Shown piece after piece: positions 1-8,731 of a DNA stretch of 64,000 nucleotides. The stretch lies in NCBI GenBank assembly GCA_020634795.1, contig JACKAZ010000004.1:111001-175000 (forward strand), given 5' to 3'. Positions within the stretch are counted from its first letter, which is position 1; the number at the start of each line of letters is the position of its first letter. This DNA is from Ardenticatenales bacterium (GTDB taxonomy: Bacteria > Chloroflexota > Anaerolineae > Ardenticatenales > Ardenticatenaceae). The position numbers and the translations under genes are program-made. The notes under the pieces were generated by a model. The model was not told the origin of the DNA, ran no database searches, and was given only the letters and a program-made list of their open reading frames with translations.

Positions 1-396
1 TGGTTGCCGGAGCGCATGGCCCGCCTCTGGAATTGGAAGGGGATTGAACAAGCCCTGATATCAAGCAGCCGATCCGGCACCTTTACCGCCAGCGATCTGG
101 CGCACTACCGTCAAGCGTGGTCCCAGCCACATGCCTTCCAATCGATGGTCAACTGGTATCGGGCCGTGATCCAGAAGCCGCCCCAACGCACTGCTGGCCC
201 GCGCATCACCGTGCCGACGTTGCTCATCTGGGGCGTGCAAGACAAGTTCTTAGGGCGAGAGATGGCCGCACCGAGCATTGAGCGCTGTGATGACGGACAC
301 CTCGTCTTCATCGAAGAAGCAACCCATTGGGTGCAGCACGAAGAAGCAGCGCGGGTCAACGAATTGATCGCGGACTTTCTACGCGACAGCGGGTAA
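1..396 (+). CDS. alpha/beta hydrolase, C-terminal part (5' end outside window)
   Basis: The reading frame is open from the first base and stops with TAA at 394-396, so the N-terminus, including the nucleophile elbow, lies upstream. The visible 131 residues match the C-terminal third of epoxide-hydrolase/haloalkane-dehalogenase-type alpha/beta hydrolases. A strand-turn ending VPTLLIWGVQDKFL supplies the acid Asp, and EATHWVQHE supplies the catalytic His. The substrate cannot be inferred from this portion. The next gene, a pseudogene, starts 25 bases downstream on the same strand. Confidence 0.8.
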   Translation, partial: WLPERMARLWNWKGIEQALISSSRSGTFTASDLAHYRQAWSQPHAFQSMVNWYRAVIQKPPQRTAGPRITVPTLLIWGVQDKFLGREMAAPSIERCDDGHLVFIEEATHWVQHEEAARVNELIADFLRDSG

Positions 397-421
397 CGAG
401 ACCGCTGCACGGGGAGAAATA

Positions 422-738
422 ATGGATCCGCCCCATGAGATTCGCGCGTTGTTGCAGGCGGGCTATACCGCGCGTGACGTTGCTCGCGTGGATGCCTTAT
501 GCCACTGTTCACCGAGGACGTTGAGGTGATTGGCACCAACGGGGTCAGGCCGGGCGAGGCGGAGTGGTACACGAACCGCGAGGCGGCCAAGAAATGGCTG
601 GAGGGCGATTGGGAGGGATGGGGCGATCTGCGATTGGCTCTGTAAAACGCCCCGATTCGCGCTAGGGGTGACGTCGGCGGGGTAGCGCTCACTGCCACGG
701 TGTCGCAGCAAGCGGTGACTCGTCAAGCGAAAGGGTAG
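422..738 (+). pseudogene. decayed NTF2/SnoaL-like protein
   Basis: An ATG at 422 preceded by GGAG opens a frame reading MDPPHEIRALLQAGYTARDV that stops at 527-529. The protein resumes in another frame from about 502 with the segments PLFTEDVEVIGTNG and EWYTNREAAKKWLEGDWEGW. It then meets an in-frame TAA at 643-645 and continues as GDVGGVALTATVSQ to a TAG at 736-738. One missing base near 500 and one nonsense codon explain the pattern. The reconstructed chain resembles SnoaL-like/NTF2 proteins (acidic patch, GREAA-like motif, DWE.WGDL, GDVAW.A.TVS). The family call comes from memory of such sequences. It is no longer translatable as one protein. Confidence 0.6.
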
Positions 739-1046
739 GGCGCTGAGACCGGTCTCGTCGATGATCAATCGACTATCGACGCCCAATCATCGCACGTTTT
801 CCTATGTCTTGGCAAGGCGTACGTAATATTTGCTATGTATTGTGACCTAACCCAGTCAGAGGGATGAGAGGTCGCTGATTTCCGATAGGCGGGCTGGCCG
901 AGCGTTGCCCATCAAGCCCGCCTCTGTGAAACACTTTCGGGGGTAGCGGTGACCTCATCCCCAAGCTGTCCGGCGGCCTCTGGCGCCGGTCCGTTTCTTG
1001 GGGCGCTGATAAACGATAGGAACATAGAGAAAAGGAAAGAAAAGCA
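739..1046. other. intergenic region upstream of heliorhodopsin
   Basis: This 308-base stretch holds no convincing gene. It has a 9-base inverted repeat (887-895 AGGCGGGCT, 915-923 AGCCCGCCT) with a 19-base loop and no T-run, so it could be an mRNA leader structure or a regulatory site. A purine-rich AAAGGAAAG at about 1033-1041 precedes the next start and may be its ribosome binding site. Confidence 0.4.
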
Positions 1047-1832
1047 ATGACTGACACATCCGTCTTGACGGATAAGCGGTTCACGAGTCTCAAACGATTC
1101 AATCTCATCATGGGTTTCTTGCATCTGATCCAAGGCGTTTTTATGATCGTGGTAAGTAATGACACGACCTACCCGATCTATACCAACTACCTGAACTTCG
1201 ATCCGGCTACGTTCACCTTACAGCCGAATTCACAGCTCTTTTATGAGTTACCCTTCGGTCCAGCGGTGGCGATGTTCTTGCTCATTTCCGCGGTGGCCCA
1301 TTTCTATCTGGCCACGATTGGCTATCGGCGTTATGTAGCGAATCTACAGAAGGGGATGAATCCTGTTCGCTTCTATGAATACGCCCTCAGTTCCTCGCTC
1401 ATGATCGTCCTGATCGGTATGCTGATCGGCCTTTGGGATCTCGGTGCCATCCTGTTGCTCTTCACGCTCAATGCCACGATGAACCTCTTTGGCATCATGA
1501 TGGAACTACACAATCAGCATACCCAAAAAACTGATTGGCGCGCGTTCATCTATGGCTGTATCGCGGGCTTTGTCCCGTGGGTCGTCGTCACGCTCTATTT
1601 TGTGGGTGCGGTGAACTCGGGTGAGGCCAAGCCCCCCGATTTTGTCTACATCATCATTCCCACCCTCTTCGTATTCTTCAACATCTTTGCCATCAATATG
1701 GTGTTGCAATACAAAAAGGTGGGTCGGTGGAAGGATTACCTCTTTGGCGAACGGGTTTACATCATCCTCAGCCTCACCGCGAAATCACTGCTCTGCTGGT
1801 TAATTTGGACCGGCACGCTGGCTCCCATCTAG
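1047..1832 (+). CDS. heliorhodopsin
   Basis: This is a 261-residue, seven-helix retinal protein of the heliorhodopsin family, which sits inverted in the membrane relative to type 1 rhodopsins. Helix 7 carries SLTAKSLLCWLIWTGTL with the Schiff-base lysine K246 and a serine four residues earlier (S242). Helix 3 has RFYEYALSSS with the counterion E111. Histidines at 26 and 85 fit the conserved pair of the family. Numbering against the founding protein 48C12 (E107, K241, H23, H80) is from memory. Known members lack robust ion pumping, and sensory or enzyme-regulating roles are proposed. No carotenoid or retinal synthesis gene is in this window, so the chromophore source is unknown. The gene stands alone, with nadE convergent downstream. 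Confidence 0.95.
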   Translation: MTDTSVLTDKRFTSLKRFNLIMGFLHLIQGVFMIVVSNDTTYPIYTNYLNFDPATFTLQPNSQLFYELPFGPAVAMFLLISAVAHFYLATIGYRRYVANLQKGMNPVRFYEYALSSSLMIVLIGMLIGLWDLGAILLLFTLNATMNLFGIMMELHNQHTQKTDWRAFIYGCIAGFVPWVVVTLYFVGAVNSGEAKPPDFVYIIIPTLFVFFNIFAINMVLQYKKVGRWKDYLFGERVYIILSLTAKSLLCWLIWTGTLAPI

Positions 1833-2066
1833 CACGACGCGCTGCGCCTCCGCCGTGCTGAGGACCAAGCGCAGGGCCGGTTGCCCACGAGCGCCTACCC
1901 CGCTCCCCAACGCCCCACCGCGCTGGGGGGCGCTGCGTTTTGCCGCGCTCAAGCAATGCCCCTCACCGCGGCGCGGCGTTGTAGCGCGGGGGATCTGCGC
2001 TGCATTCGGCAGCGCAAGGTCAACGGGGATGACGCGGAAATAGCGGGGGCGGACTATTGCCTTTGA

Positions 2067-4046
2067 TCAACATAGACCTTCTCTCATCCGTTCCAGCTCC
2101 GCCAGCCACAGCGCCGCCTGCGCATCGCTCGGCATCCGCCAATCGGCGCGGGGCGAGAGTGAGACAGAGCCGACCTTCGGCCCATCCGGCATGGCGGAGC
2201 GCTTGTATTGACTGCCGATGAAGCGTTGGTAGAAGCGGCGTAGCCAGTGGAGGATCGTGGACTCGTCGTAGCGGCCTTCAAAGGCGAGGCCCGCCAGGTA
2301 AAAGACTTTGCGGGGCGGCATACCGTAGCGCACCACGTAGAAGAGGAAGAAGTCGTTCAGATCGTAGGGGCCGATGCTCTCCTCGGTCTTCTGCGCCAAT
2401 TGACCCTCTTTGTCCAGCGGCAACAGTTCGGGGGTGATCGGCGTTGCCACGATGTCGTGCAAGGTGGCAGCAGTCTCGCCCTCGTATTGCGTCTCCGCCA
2501 CCCACTGCACCAAGTAGCGCACCAGTGTCTTCGGCACCCCGGCGTCGACGTTGTACATGCTCATGTGATCGGCGTTGAAGGTCATCCAGCCGAGCGCCAG
2601 TTCGGAGAGATCGCCCGTGCCCACGACGAAGCCACCGACTTGGTTGGCCACATCCATCAGAATCTGGGTCCGCTCGCGGGCTTGGGCATTCTCGTAGGTG
2701 ACATCGTGCTGCTGCGGGTCGTGGCCGATGTCCGCGAAATGCTGGACCACCGCGTCGTGGATCGGGACGATGCGCAGCGTCACGCCGAGCTGCTCGGCCA
2801 ACCGCTCGGCATTGCCGCGGGTGCGCGCCGTGGTGCCAAAGCCCGGCATTGTGATCGCGACGATTCCCGCGCGGTCCAGGCCGAGTCGATCAAAGGCACG
2901 CACGGTGACAAGCAGCGCCAACGTCGAATCCAGGCCGCCCGAAACCCCGATCGTCACATGCTTCACGCCGACGTGGGCCAGCCGCTTCGCCAGCGCGGTC
3001 GACTGGATGGCAAAGATTTCTTCGCAATGGTCAGCGCGACGGGCGGTATCCTGCGGCACGAAGGGACTCTGGGACAGGGGGCGGTTGCGTAAGATCGTCG
3101 GCGCGGGGGCATCGGCGTGGGCTAGGTTGAAGGGGATGCGCCGCACTGGGCCGCGTGGTCGTTGATCCCCAAAGGTGCTGTTTTCCAGCCGTTCGTGACT
3201 GAGGCGCTGCAAATCCAGATCGGCAACCACCCATTGCGTCTCGAACTGGAAGCGCTCACTTTCGACCAGCAGCGTCCCATCTTCCGCGATCAGACAATGG
3301 CCGCTCCAGACAGTGTCGGTCGTCGATTCGTTGGGGCCCGCGCCCGCGTAGCAATAGGCCGCCAGACAACGGGCCGACTGCTGCTTGACCAGCGCTCGCC
3401 GGTAGCCGACCTTCCCCAATACTTCGTTGCTGGCCGACGGGTTGAGCAGCACCGTCGCGCCGTGCAGTGCCAGGTTGCCGCTGGGCGGTTCCACCGCCCA
3501 CAAATCCTCGCAGATTTCGATGCCGATCGTGGCCCCTGCCACGTTGGCCGCATCAAACAGTAGATCCACGCCGAACGGCACCGCTTCTGCGCCAATCCTC
3601 ACCCGCTGGTCGACGATCTCCGCGCCGCTGCTGAACCAGCGTGCTTCGTAGAATTCGCGGTAATTCGGCAGCCAGCTTTTCGGCACGATGCCGAGGATGC
3701 GCCCCTCCGCCAAGAATGCCGCCACGTTGAAGAGTCGCCCGTCGACCGCCAACGGCAGCCCCACCGCCATCGCCAGCCCATGGGTGGCGGTAACGTCGGC
3801 CAAGGGGGGCAGCGCGGCCCGCGTTGCCTCCAGCAGCGTGTGCTGGAAGAAGAGATCGCCACAACTGTAGCCCGTCACCGACAGCTCGGGTGTGAGCAGC
3901 AGTTGCACGCCCTCGTCGGCGGCCTGCGCGGCGCTCTGGATGAGCTGCGCCACATTGAAGGCCACATCGGCGACGCGAAGCGCGGGGGCGGCGGCGGCGA
4001 CCCGCAGCAGGCCGAGTTGGCTGCGGGTGAGGGGAAAGGCGGCCAT
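2067..4046 (-). CDS. nadE: glutamine-dependent NAD+ synthetase
   Basis: A 659-residue two-domain enzyme makes NAD+ from deamido-NAD+, ATP and glutamine in the cytosol. The N-terminal nitrilase-type glutaminase domain (about 10-290) shows the Glu-Lys-Cys triad at E54 (LTPELSVTGYS), K123 (VPKSWLPNYREF) and C179 (GIEICEDLW). The C-terminal synthetase domain begins near 340 with the ATP-pyrophosphatase loop SGGLDS at 369-374. Length is typical of the glutamine-using class; the ammonia-only form has about 270 residues. The ATG at 4044-4046 is preceded by AGAGG, supporting this start. msrB lies upstream on the same strand but is separated by a strong terminator, so nadE probably has its own promoter. 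Confidence 0.96.
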   Translation of the reverse strand: MAAFPLTRSQLGLLRVAAAAPALRVADVAFNVAQLIQSAAQAADEGVQLLLTPELSVTGYSCGDLFFQHTLLEATRAALPPLADVTATHGLAMAVGLPLAVDGRLFNVAAFLAEGRILGIVPKSWLPNYREFYEARWFSSGAEIVDQRVRIGAEAVPFGVDLLFDAANVAGATIGIEICEDLWAVEPPSGNLALHGATVLLNPSASNEVLGKVGYRRALVKQQSARCLAAYCYAGAGPNESTTDTVWSGHCLIAEDGTLLVESERFQFETQWVVADLDLQRLSHERLENSTFGDQRPRGPVRRIPFNLAHADAPAPTILRNRPLSQSPFVPQDTARRADHCEEIFAIQSTALAKRLAHVGVKHVTIGVSGGLDSTLALLVTVRAFDRLGLDRAGIVAITMPGFGTTARTRGNAERLAEQLGVTLRIVPIHDAVVQHFADIGHDPQQHDVTYENAQARERTQILMDVANQVGGFVVGTGDLSELALGWMTFNADHMSMYNVDAGVPKTLVRYLVQWVAETQYEGETAATLHDIVATPITPELLPLDKEGQLAQKTEESIGPYDLNDFFLFYVVRYGMPPRKVFYLAGLAFEGRYDESTILHWLRRFYQRFIGSQYKRSAMPDGPKVGSVSLSPRADWRMPSDAQAALWLAELERMREGLC

Positions 4047-4124
4047 AGCTTATTCCTCTGGATAGGCACAGAATGTTGGGGCGAGTATACCATCAGCGCG
4101 TTTTGCCGTCACGAGCGCAAAAAC

Positions 4125-4151
4125 AAAAGGGCGACAGCTAGTCGCCCTTTT
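4125..4151 (-). terminator. Rho-independent terminator after msrB
   Basis: A perfect 11-base stem (4125-4135 with 4141-4151, five-base loop) of a GGGCGAC core flanked by A4/T4 is followed on the minus strand by a T-rich run. It lies 19 bases past the msrB stop and before the nadE start. Confidence 0.85.
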
Positions 4152-4170
4152 ACGGTTATGCACGGCACGG

Positions 4171-4581
4171 TTACGCCTCGGGGTCGTCATTGGTTTCAAA
4201 GTCGAGCGCCACGCCGTTGTTGCAGTAGCGCAAGCCGGTGGGTCGCGGCCCATCGTCGAAGACGTGGCCCTGGTGACCGCCACAGCGCGAACAGTGGTAT
4301 TCGGTGCGGGGCAGAATCAGCTTCCAATCGCGCTTCGTTTCCAGTGCCCCCTCGATCGGGGCATAGAAGCTGGGCCAACCGGAACCGCTTTCGTATTTCG
4401 TCTCCGACCTGAAGAGCGGCTGACCGCAGCCCGCGCACTTATAGACCCCCTCACGCTTTTCGTGGTTCAACGGGCTGCTGCCCGCCCGCTCCGTCCCCTC
4501 GCGGCGCAGCACGTTGTAGCGCTCTGGGTCGAGTTCGTCCCGCCATTCCGCATCGCTTTTCTTGATTTCGTAATCGCTCAT
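4171..4581 (-). CDS. msrB: peptide-methionine (R)-S-oxide reductase
   Basis: This enzyme reduces the R-epimer of methionine sulfoxide in oxidised proteins. The 136-residue chain is close to the family's usual size. It has two zinc-binding CxxC pairs (C49/C52 in YKCAGCG, C97/C100 in HCSRCG), the SGWPSF motif and the catalytic cysteine C120 in GLRYCNNGVALDF. The start at 4581 is chosen because AGGAGG lies six bases upstream; an in-frame TTG seven codons earlier has no such signal. It is a single-gene unit ending in the hairpin at 4125-4151. Confidence 0.95.
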   Translation of the reverse strand: MSDYEIKKSDAEWRDELDPERYNVLRREGTERAGSSPLNHEKREGVYKCAGCGQPLFRSETKYESGSGWPSFYAPIEGALETKRDWKLILPRTEYHCSRCGGHQGHVFDDGPRPTGLRYCNNGVALDFETNDDPEA

Positions 4582-4814
4582 CCCATCCCTCCTATCGGTC
4601 AAACCATTGCTACGGATATTGTAGCATAAGCGCGCGCTAGGCAGTCGAGCACAATGTGACGTTCAATCCAAGGCAGATGATCGGTGTGGCTATCTGTGGA
4701 CAGTCCCGGTTGCACGCCACGGGCCGATAAAAGGCGGCAAGCGCTTGGGGCGCCCAACTCGTGCGTACTCCCCCCTACGCGGCTTTGGCGCGTGGCCACC
4801 GTTTCCCCTACCCC

Positions 4815-5882
4815 CTACACCGCCTCCTGATCCGGCTCTGCGGGCGCGGCTTTTTCCGAACGGGCGACCGCTACCGCCAGAACCGCCAAGGCGATTAGGT
4901 AGGCGAGGCGGCCCGTCATGCGATTGCTGAACAGATCATAGAAGAGGTAGAGGCTCGTGGCCACGAGCGGCCCCAGCAAGGTGAAGCTGATGCCCGCCAT
5001 CCAATCGGCGGGGTGAAGCTGGGGGATGGGGCCGTACATCTTAAGCCGATCGAAGGGGATACGGCGTGCCGCAACGTAGCCGAAAAAGAGCGGAATCAAG
5101 AGTAGCAGCATGCGAACGAGGGTGGGGAGGGCAGGCAGGGCGAAGTAGTGCCAGCCCAAAACGAAGAGCAGGATCAGCAACAGGAAGGCGCCAAAGCCGA
5201 CGACCGCCCCGATGTAGCTCAGGAGCCAGAGGGTGAAGCGCCGTTTGCGGCTATCCAAGTCGAAGCGATCATAGCCGTCGGGCCGTGTGACGAAAGAGAG
5301 CAAAAGCGGCACGACGAGGCTGGCGCTGCCGAGCATCGCGAAAGCTGTGAGACGGACGGCCGGTGGCAGCGGCCATACCAGGGCGGGCGCGGCCAGCCAC
5401 GTCGCCACGGCCCAAAGGAGCAGCGCCACGCAGGTTGCCACGATGCTCTGCGGGGCGATCCGCTGGGGCAAGGTGCCGAGCAGGTAAAGCGCCATCCCGG
5501 CCCAACTGCTCTTTTCGTGGTCGGACGCCTCGTCCAAACGGAGAAAATCGTTGAGCCAGCCACGCAGGGCCGCGCCTAACCCAAAGGGTGGCCGTGGGTC
5601 GTGCGGTGGGGGGGCCGGGGGGGGCGTTGCGGGTGGCGCAGGCTCGACATCGAAATAGGCAAAGCCCGACGCGCGGAAGAGCGTGGCTTTTTCGTCGGGG
5701 GTGCAGCGCAAGAGCCGGGCAATCGCCTTGACCTGATTCAACGAAGTCGGCATTCGGTCGCCGGAACACCAACGATTCACCGTGGAGGGACTGACGTGCA
5801 ATTTGTCAGCCAGCCAGCGTTGGCTGCGGCCCTCTGCCTCCAACTGCTCCGAAAGCAACTGAGCGAAGGTGATTTTGTCCAT
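4815..5882 (-). CDS. XRE-type DNA-binding protein with a multipass membrane domain
   Basis: The N-terminal 70 residues form a Cro/C1-type helix-turn-helix (QRWLADKLHVSPSTVNRWCSGDRMP). A Pro-rich linker (PPATPPPAPPPHDP) follows. The remaining 240 residues hold about six hydrophobic helices with no recognisable enzyme motif. The likely role is a membrane-tethered transcription regulator reacting to an envelope or small-molecule signal; this is inference. ATG at 5882 (MDKITF) is preferred to an upstream TTG at 5924 because the XRE domain begins there and AGGGGCG lies upstream. A tandem 22-base repeat sits just upstream at 5929-5972 and is a candidate autoregulatory operator. Confidence 0.75.
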   Translation of the reverse strand: MDKITFAQLLSEQLEAEGRSQRWLADKLHVSPSTVNRWCSGDRMPTSLNQVKAIARLLRCTPDEKATLFRASGFAYFDVEPAPPATPPPAPPPHDPRPPFGLGAALRGWLNDFLRLDEASDHEKSSWAGMALYLLGTLPQRIAPQSIVATCVALLLWAVATWLAAPALVWPLPPAVRLTAFAMLGSASLVVPLLLSFVTRPDGYDRFDLDSRKRRFTLWLLSYIGAVVGFGAFLLLILLFVLGWHYFALPALPTLVRMLLLLIPLFFGYVAARRIPFDRLKMYGPIPQLHPADWMAGISFTLLGPLVATSLYLFYDLFSNRMTGRLAYLIALAVLAVAVARSEKAAPAEPDQEAV

Positions 5883-5928
5883 AATCGCCCCTATCCAACG
5901 CTTGAAACGAGAAAAATCGAGCAAATTT

Positions 5929-5972
5929 CCGAATTGGCATCACTCTGTTGCCCAATTGGCAACACTCTGCGG
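5929..5972. promoter_or_regulatory. tandem 22-bp repeat, candidate operator of the XRE regulator
   Basis: Two abutting 22-base units, 5929-5950 and 5951-5972, agree at 18 of 22 positions. Both contain AATTGGCA followed by CACTCTG. The second unit's junction makes a TTGCC-5-GGCAA inverted repeat. A period of 22 bases places two sites on the same DNA face about two helical turns apart. The position 47 bases upstream of the regulator's ATG suggests repressor binding. Confidence 0.5.
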
Positions 5973-6119
5973 TTAGGGTAGCGGCAGATCGATCTGATGT
6001 CCGTCCCACACGGGACCACTCAACCCCATAAAAGCAGAGAAGGCATCGGGGAAACGTACGTGCCACCCATCGGTGGTGAGGCCTCGATCTGATGACCCTC
6101 CGCAAGAAGAGGAGCCATC

Positions 6120-6326
6120 ATGAAAGCTATCCTGCGTCGTTTGACCGTCGTACTCGCCTTGCCCGCTATCGCCGTCGCGGCCCAACTGGGCGTTGCCATG
6201 CACAGCACGCCAGCCGCCGTTCAATCGGCCCACGGCCCAGCGTTGGCGGCGGGTGAGGGGGCCACGCCGACACCGACCGCCACGCCCGTCACGGATGACA
6301 ACTGCCAAGATGGAACCTGTGGCTAA
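6120..6326 (+). CDS. small secreted peptide
   Basis: A 68-residue ORF starts at ATG 6120, seven bases after AAGAGGAG, a good ribosome binding site. The N-terminus is a clear signal peptide (basic MKAILRR, then hydrophobic VVLALPAIAVAAQLGVA). The mature part contains the low-complexity ATPTPTATP segment common in surface proteins of this genome and ends in a two-cysteine tail, DDNCQDGTCG, which could be a disulfide or metal site. Homologues were not recognised. It ends convergently with the TPR gene, sharing four bases around the stops. Absence of a family match keeps confidence moderate. Confidence 0.6.
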   Translation: MKAILRRLTVVLALPAIAVAAQLGVAMHSTPAAVQSAHGPALAAGEGATPTPTATPVTDDNCQDGTCG

Positions 6327-7546
6327 TCCGTAGATACGGCTGGGTCAGCGCTCCTTGGAGTGGCTGGCCCAGCCGCCGTTTGGGCGCGCAGCTTCCGTAA
6401 GCGGGTACGATGGCGATGTTGCTCCGCTGCATATGGCAGCCGCTCTAGCAACGCTTCTGCCTCATCGAGCAAGGCCGGAGCCTCTGCGGCGCGGTCGCGT
6501 GCCAGCCAGTCGACGGCCAGATTGAGCAGATTTTCGACGGCGAGTTGAGGCTGCTCTCCCGTCAGATGACAACTGTTGCCATAAAAGATCGCCTCTTCCC
6601 CCTCCTCAAAGCGCCCCAGCCCGATGAGCGCCCAGCCCACGTTGCTGTAAAGCAATCCTTCGCGGTATTTGTCGTGCATTTGTTGAAAGAGGGTACCCAC
6701 CGCACGATAATGGTGGAGCGCCGTCTCGAATTCCTTCAACCCTTGGTAGACATTGCCCAAATTCATGCGGGCAATCGCCAGATGAAAGGCATCGTGCCGC
6801 GCCTCTAAGTGGCCGATCGCCTCTTTCAGCACCGCGATGGCGGCGTGGTGCTGCCCCATCTTTCGCAGTGCCGCGCTCTGGTTGACCAATGCCCACGCCG
6901 CATGGCGCAACTCGCCGTGGCGGGCGACAATCGTCGCTGCACGCTGGGAATAGTCGCTGGAACGTGCCCACGCCTCTTCGCGCAGTGCGATCACGCCCAG
7001 CACGAGGTGGCTGTACCCATACTCCTGCGCCCCCTCCTCGACCAGCGTCAGTGCTTCGTCGACCAACGCCGTCGCCAGATCGAGCTGATGATCCAGTATG
7101 GCCACGTAGGCGCAGCGGTTGAGCGAGCGGGCGGCAAGCGTTTTCAGATCAAGGGCAAGGAAGAGCTGTGCACTATCGCGATAATAGTGGCGAGCCTTTT
7201 CCCAATTCGAGTTTCGTTGGTGGAACAACCCCAAATAGTAATAGCAGTGGGCCACCGCTTCGCGGTCCGCTTGCTGTTGGCTCTGGACGGTCGCCTGCTG
7301 AAACAGGGCATTGGCGCTTTCCCAATGGCCATGGGTGTCCAGCGTGGGCGCGAGGGTGACAAGAAGTTGACGGGATTGTTGCGCAAAACGGGGATCGGTC
7401 AGCGTAAAGCCGAGGGTGAAGAGCGCTTGGTCGACATCGGTGTCGGCCAAAGCCACATCCGTACCCTCGACAGAACGGGTGAGTTGCGCGATGTTGCGGA
7501 GCGCATGTTGCTGAAAAAGTTGGTCGTAGGCGGTATGGGATGGCAT
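6323..7546 (-). CDS. tetratricopeptide repeat protein
   Basis: A 407-residue all-helical protein without signal peptide or membrane segment, built of about eight TPR units. Clear units include ALTLVEEGAQEYGYSHLVLG, AIAVLKEAIGHLEARHDAF, MNLGNVYQGLKEFETALHHY and SNVGWALIGLGRFEEGEEAI. Such proteins are protein-interaction scaffolds. The repeats resemble those in the N-terminal half of the CHAT protein at 12931-15783, so the two may recognise similar partners; this is inference. No effector domain is attached. The start at 7546 has no clear Shine-Dalgarno sequence. Confidence 0.8.
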   Translation of the reverse strand: MPSHTAYDQLFQQHALRNIAQLTRSVEGTDVALADTDVDQALFTLGFTLTDPRFAQQSRQLLVTLAPTLDTHGHWESANALFQQATVQSQQQADREAVAHCYYYLGLFHQRNSNWEKARHYYRDSAQLFLALDLKTLAARSLNRCAYVAILDHQLDLATALVDEALTLVEEGAQEYGYSHLVLGVIALREEAWARSSDYSQRAATIVARHGELRHAAWALVNQSAALRKMGQHHAAIAVLKEAIGHLEARHDAFHLAIARMNLGNVYQGLKEFETALHHYRAVGTLFQQMHDKYREGLLYSNVGWALIGLGRFEEGEEAIFYGNSCHLTGEQPQLAVENLLNLAVDWLARDRAAEAPALLDEAEALLERLPYAAEQHRHRTRLRKLRAQTAAGPATPRSADPAVSTD

Positions 7547-7834
7547 GGCGGCCGATCTCTGAGCAGATCACAGCGGCAGCGGCCCCGGCAGAAAGATGAT
7601 TTTCGAGCCGACTTTGGCACAAGCCGTTACGAAGCAGAACGGGAAGTAGGCGGGGTGACCGCTTCACGCTTGGGCTTCGTGTCGCACTTTGTGCGATGCT
7701 GGCCCCCTATACTTCTCTACCGCTGCTCAGTACGATCCATGACGAATGAGCAGGTTGGTGGGTAATTATGCTGAATTGAGACGGAAGGGCAACATCGGCA
7801 TGATCCTACTTTGGATTGAGAATCAACGGGGCGC

Positions 7835-8725
7835 TCAGAGGCCCAACACGATGCGCACCACGAGCCGACCATACAGATGCAGAAGCAGCTCCTTGGCAGC
7901 GTAGTAGAGGGCCAAGGCCAATAGCAAGCGCCACCATTCTTCGCGGAGCCGAATCCGAAAGAACTGATGGAAGGCGAGCGCAACGACGGCCAGTTCCACC
8001 ACATTCATGTAGTTGGCGGAAAGCGCTCGGTGGCGGGCGACCGTGGCGCTGCTGTCCCAAATCAGCAGCGGCAGCATGTTGATCAGGTTGACAATGATGA
8101 CGCCGATCTGCGTGTAAGTGGCCATCACCAACGTCTCGACCGGGTTGTAGCCGAGCCGCCGCCAGAAGACGACCAGCCCTGCGATGAAGAGGGCGAAGAG
8201 ACCGAGTGTGAAGGACCAGCGACTCCACGTGGCGACCTGCGCCATCACGGGGCCGAGTTGCTCTTGTCCGGCCAGCAGATAGTTGGTCCGACCGAGCATC
8301 AGCACCAGAAGGCCCACCGTAAAGACGAGGAGCGTGAAGGGGTGGACATGGCGCTTGCGTGCGCCCAACACATATTCGCGTGCCACCACGCCCGGCTTGC
8401 TGAAGAGCCGCAAGAGGGTATGCAGGGCCCCCATCTGGAACAACCGTTTGGATTGCCAGAACTCTTGCCACAGATCCCCGTAGGAGATCCGCTTCGACAT
8501 GCCCTGACCACAGCCGCTGCAAAACGGCGTGGTACACGGGTTGCCACAGTTTCGGCAAAGGGGCGCGGCGAAATGGGCGTCGGTCACCACCATGTCCGTG
8601 TCGGCGAGATCCACGCCGCTTTTCGGCGGGACAAAGCTACGTAGCAGCGTGCCAGCGGCGCGGCGGAGTCGGATGCGTCGGCGTACGGGCGGGGACGGAT
8701 CGGAGGTGGGACTGTCGTTGTTCAT
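7835..8725 (-). CDS. DUF3667-type zinc-ribbon membrane protein
   Basis: The 296-residue protein has a cytosolic zinc ribbon (C57, C60, C69, C72 in CRNCG...FCSGCGQ). This is followed by the family-typical segment KPGVVAREYVLGARKRHVHP and then about four or five hydrophobic helices. This order matches the DUF3667 family, whose function is unknown. It begins six bases after the stop of the small membrane protein at 8732-9040, so the two are probably co-transcribed and may act together in the membrane. Confidence 0.75.
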   Translation of the reverse strand: MNNDSPTSDPSPPVRRRIRLRRAAGTLLRSFVPPKSGVDLADTDMVVTDAHFAAPLCRNCGNPCTTPFCSGCGQGMSKRISYGDLWQEFWQSKRLFQMGALHTLLRLFSKPGVVAREYVLGARKRHVHPFTLLVFTVGLLVLMLGRTNYLLAGQEQLGPVMAQVATWSRWSFTLGLFALFIAGLVVFWRRLGYNPVETLVMATYTQIGVIIVNLINMLPLLIWDSSATVARHRALSANYMNVVELAVVALAFHQFFRIRLREEWWRLLLALALYYAAKELLLHLYGRLVVRIVLGL

Positions 8726-8731
8726 GGGGGG

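Noticed and set aside
1833..2066. Gap between heliorhodopsin and nadE as a gene or IS relic
   Set aside because: It has short overlapping frames without ribosome binding sites and only GC-rich partial palindromes. The AGCACG...CGTGCT pair after the heliorhodopsin stop lacks a T-run, so it was not called a terminator.
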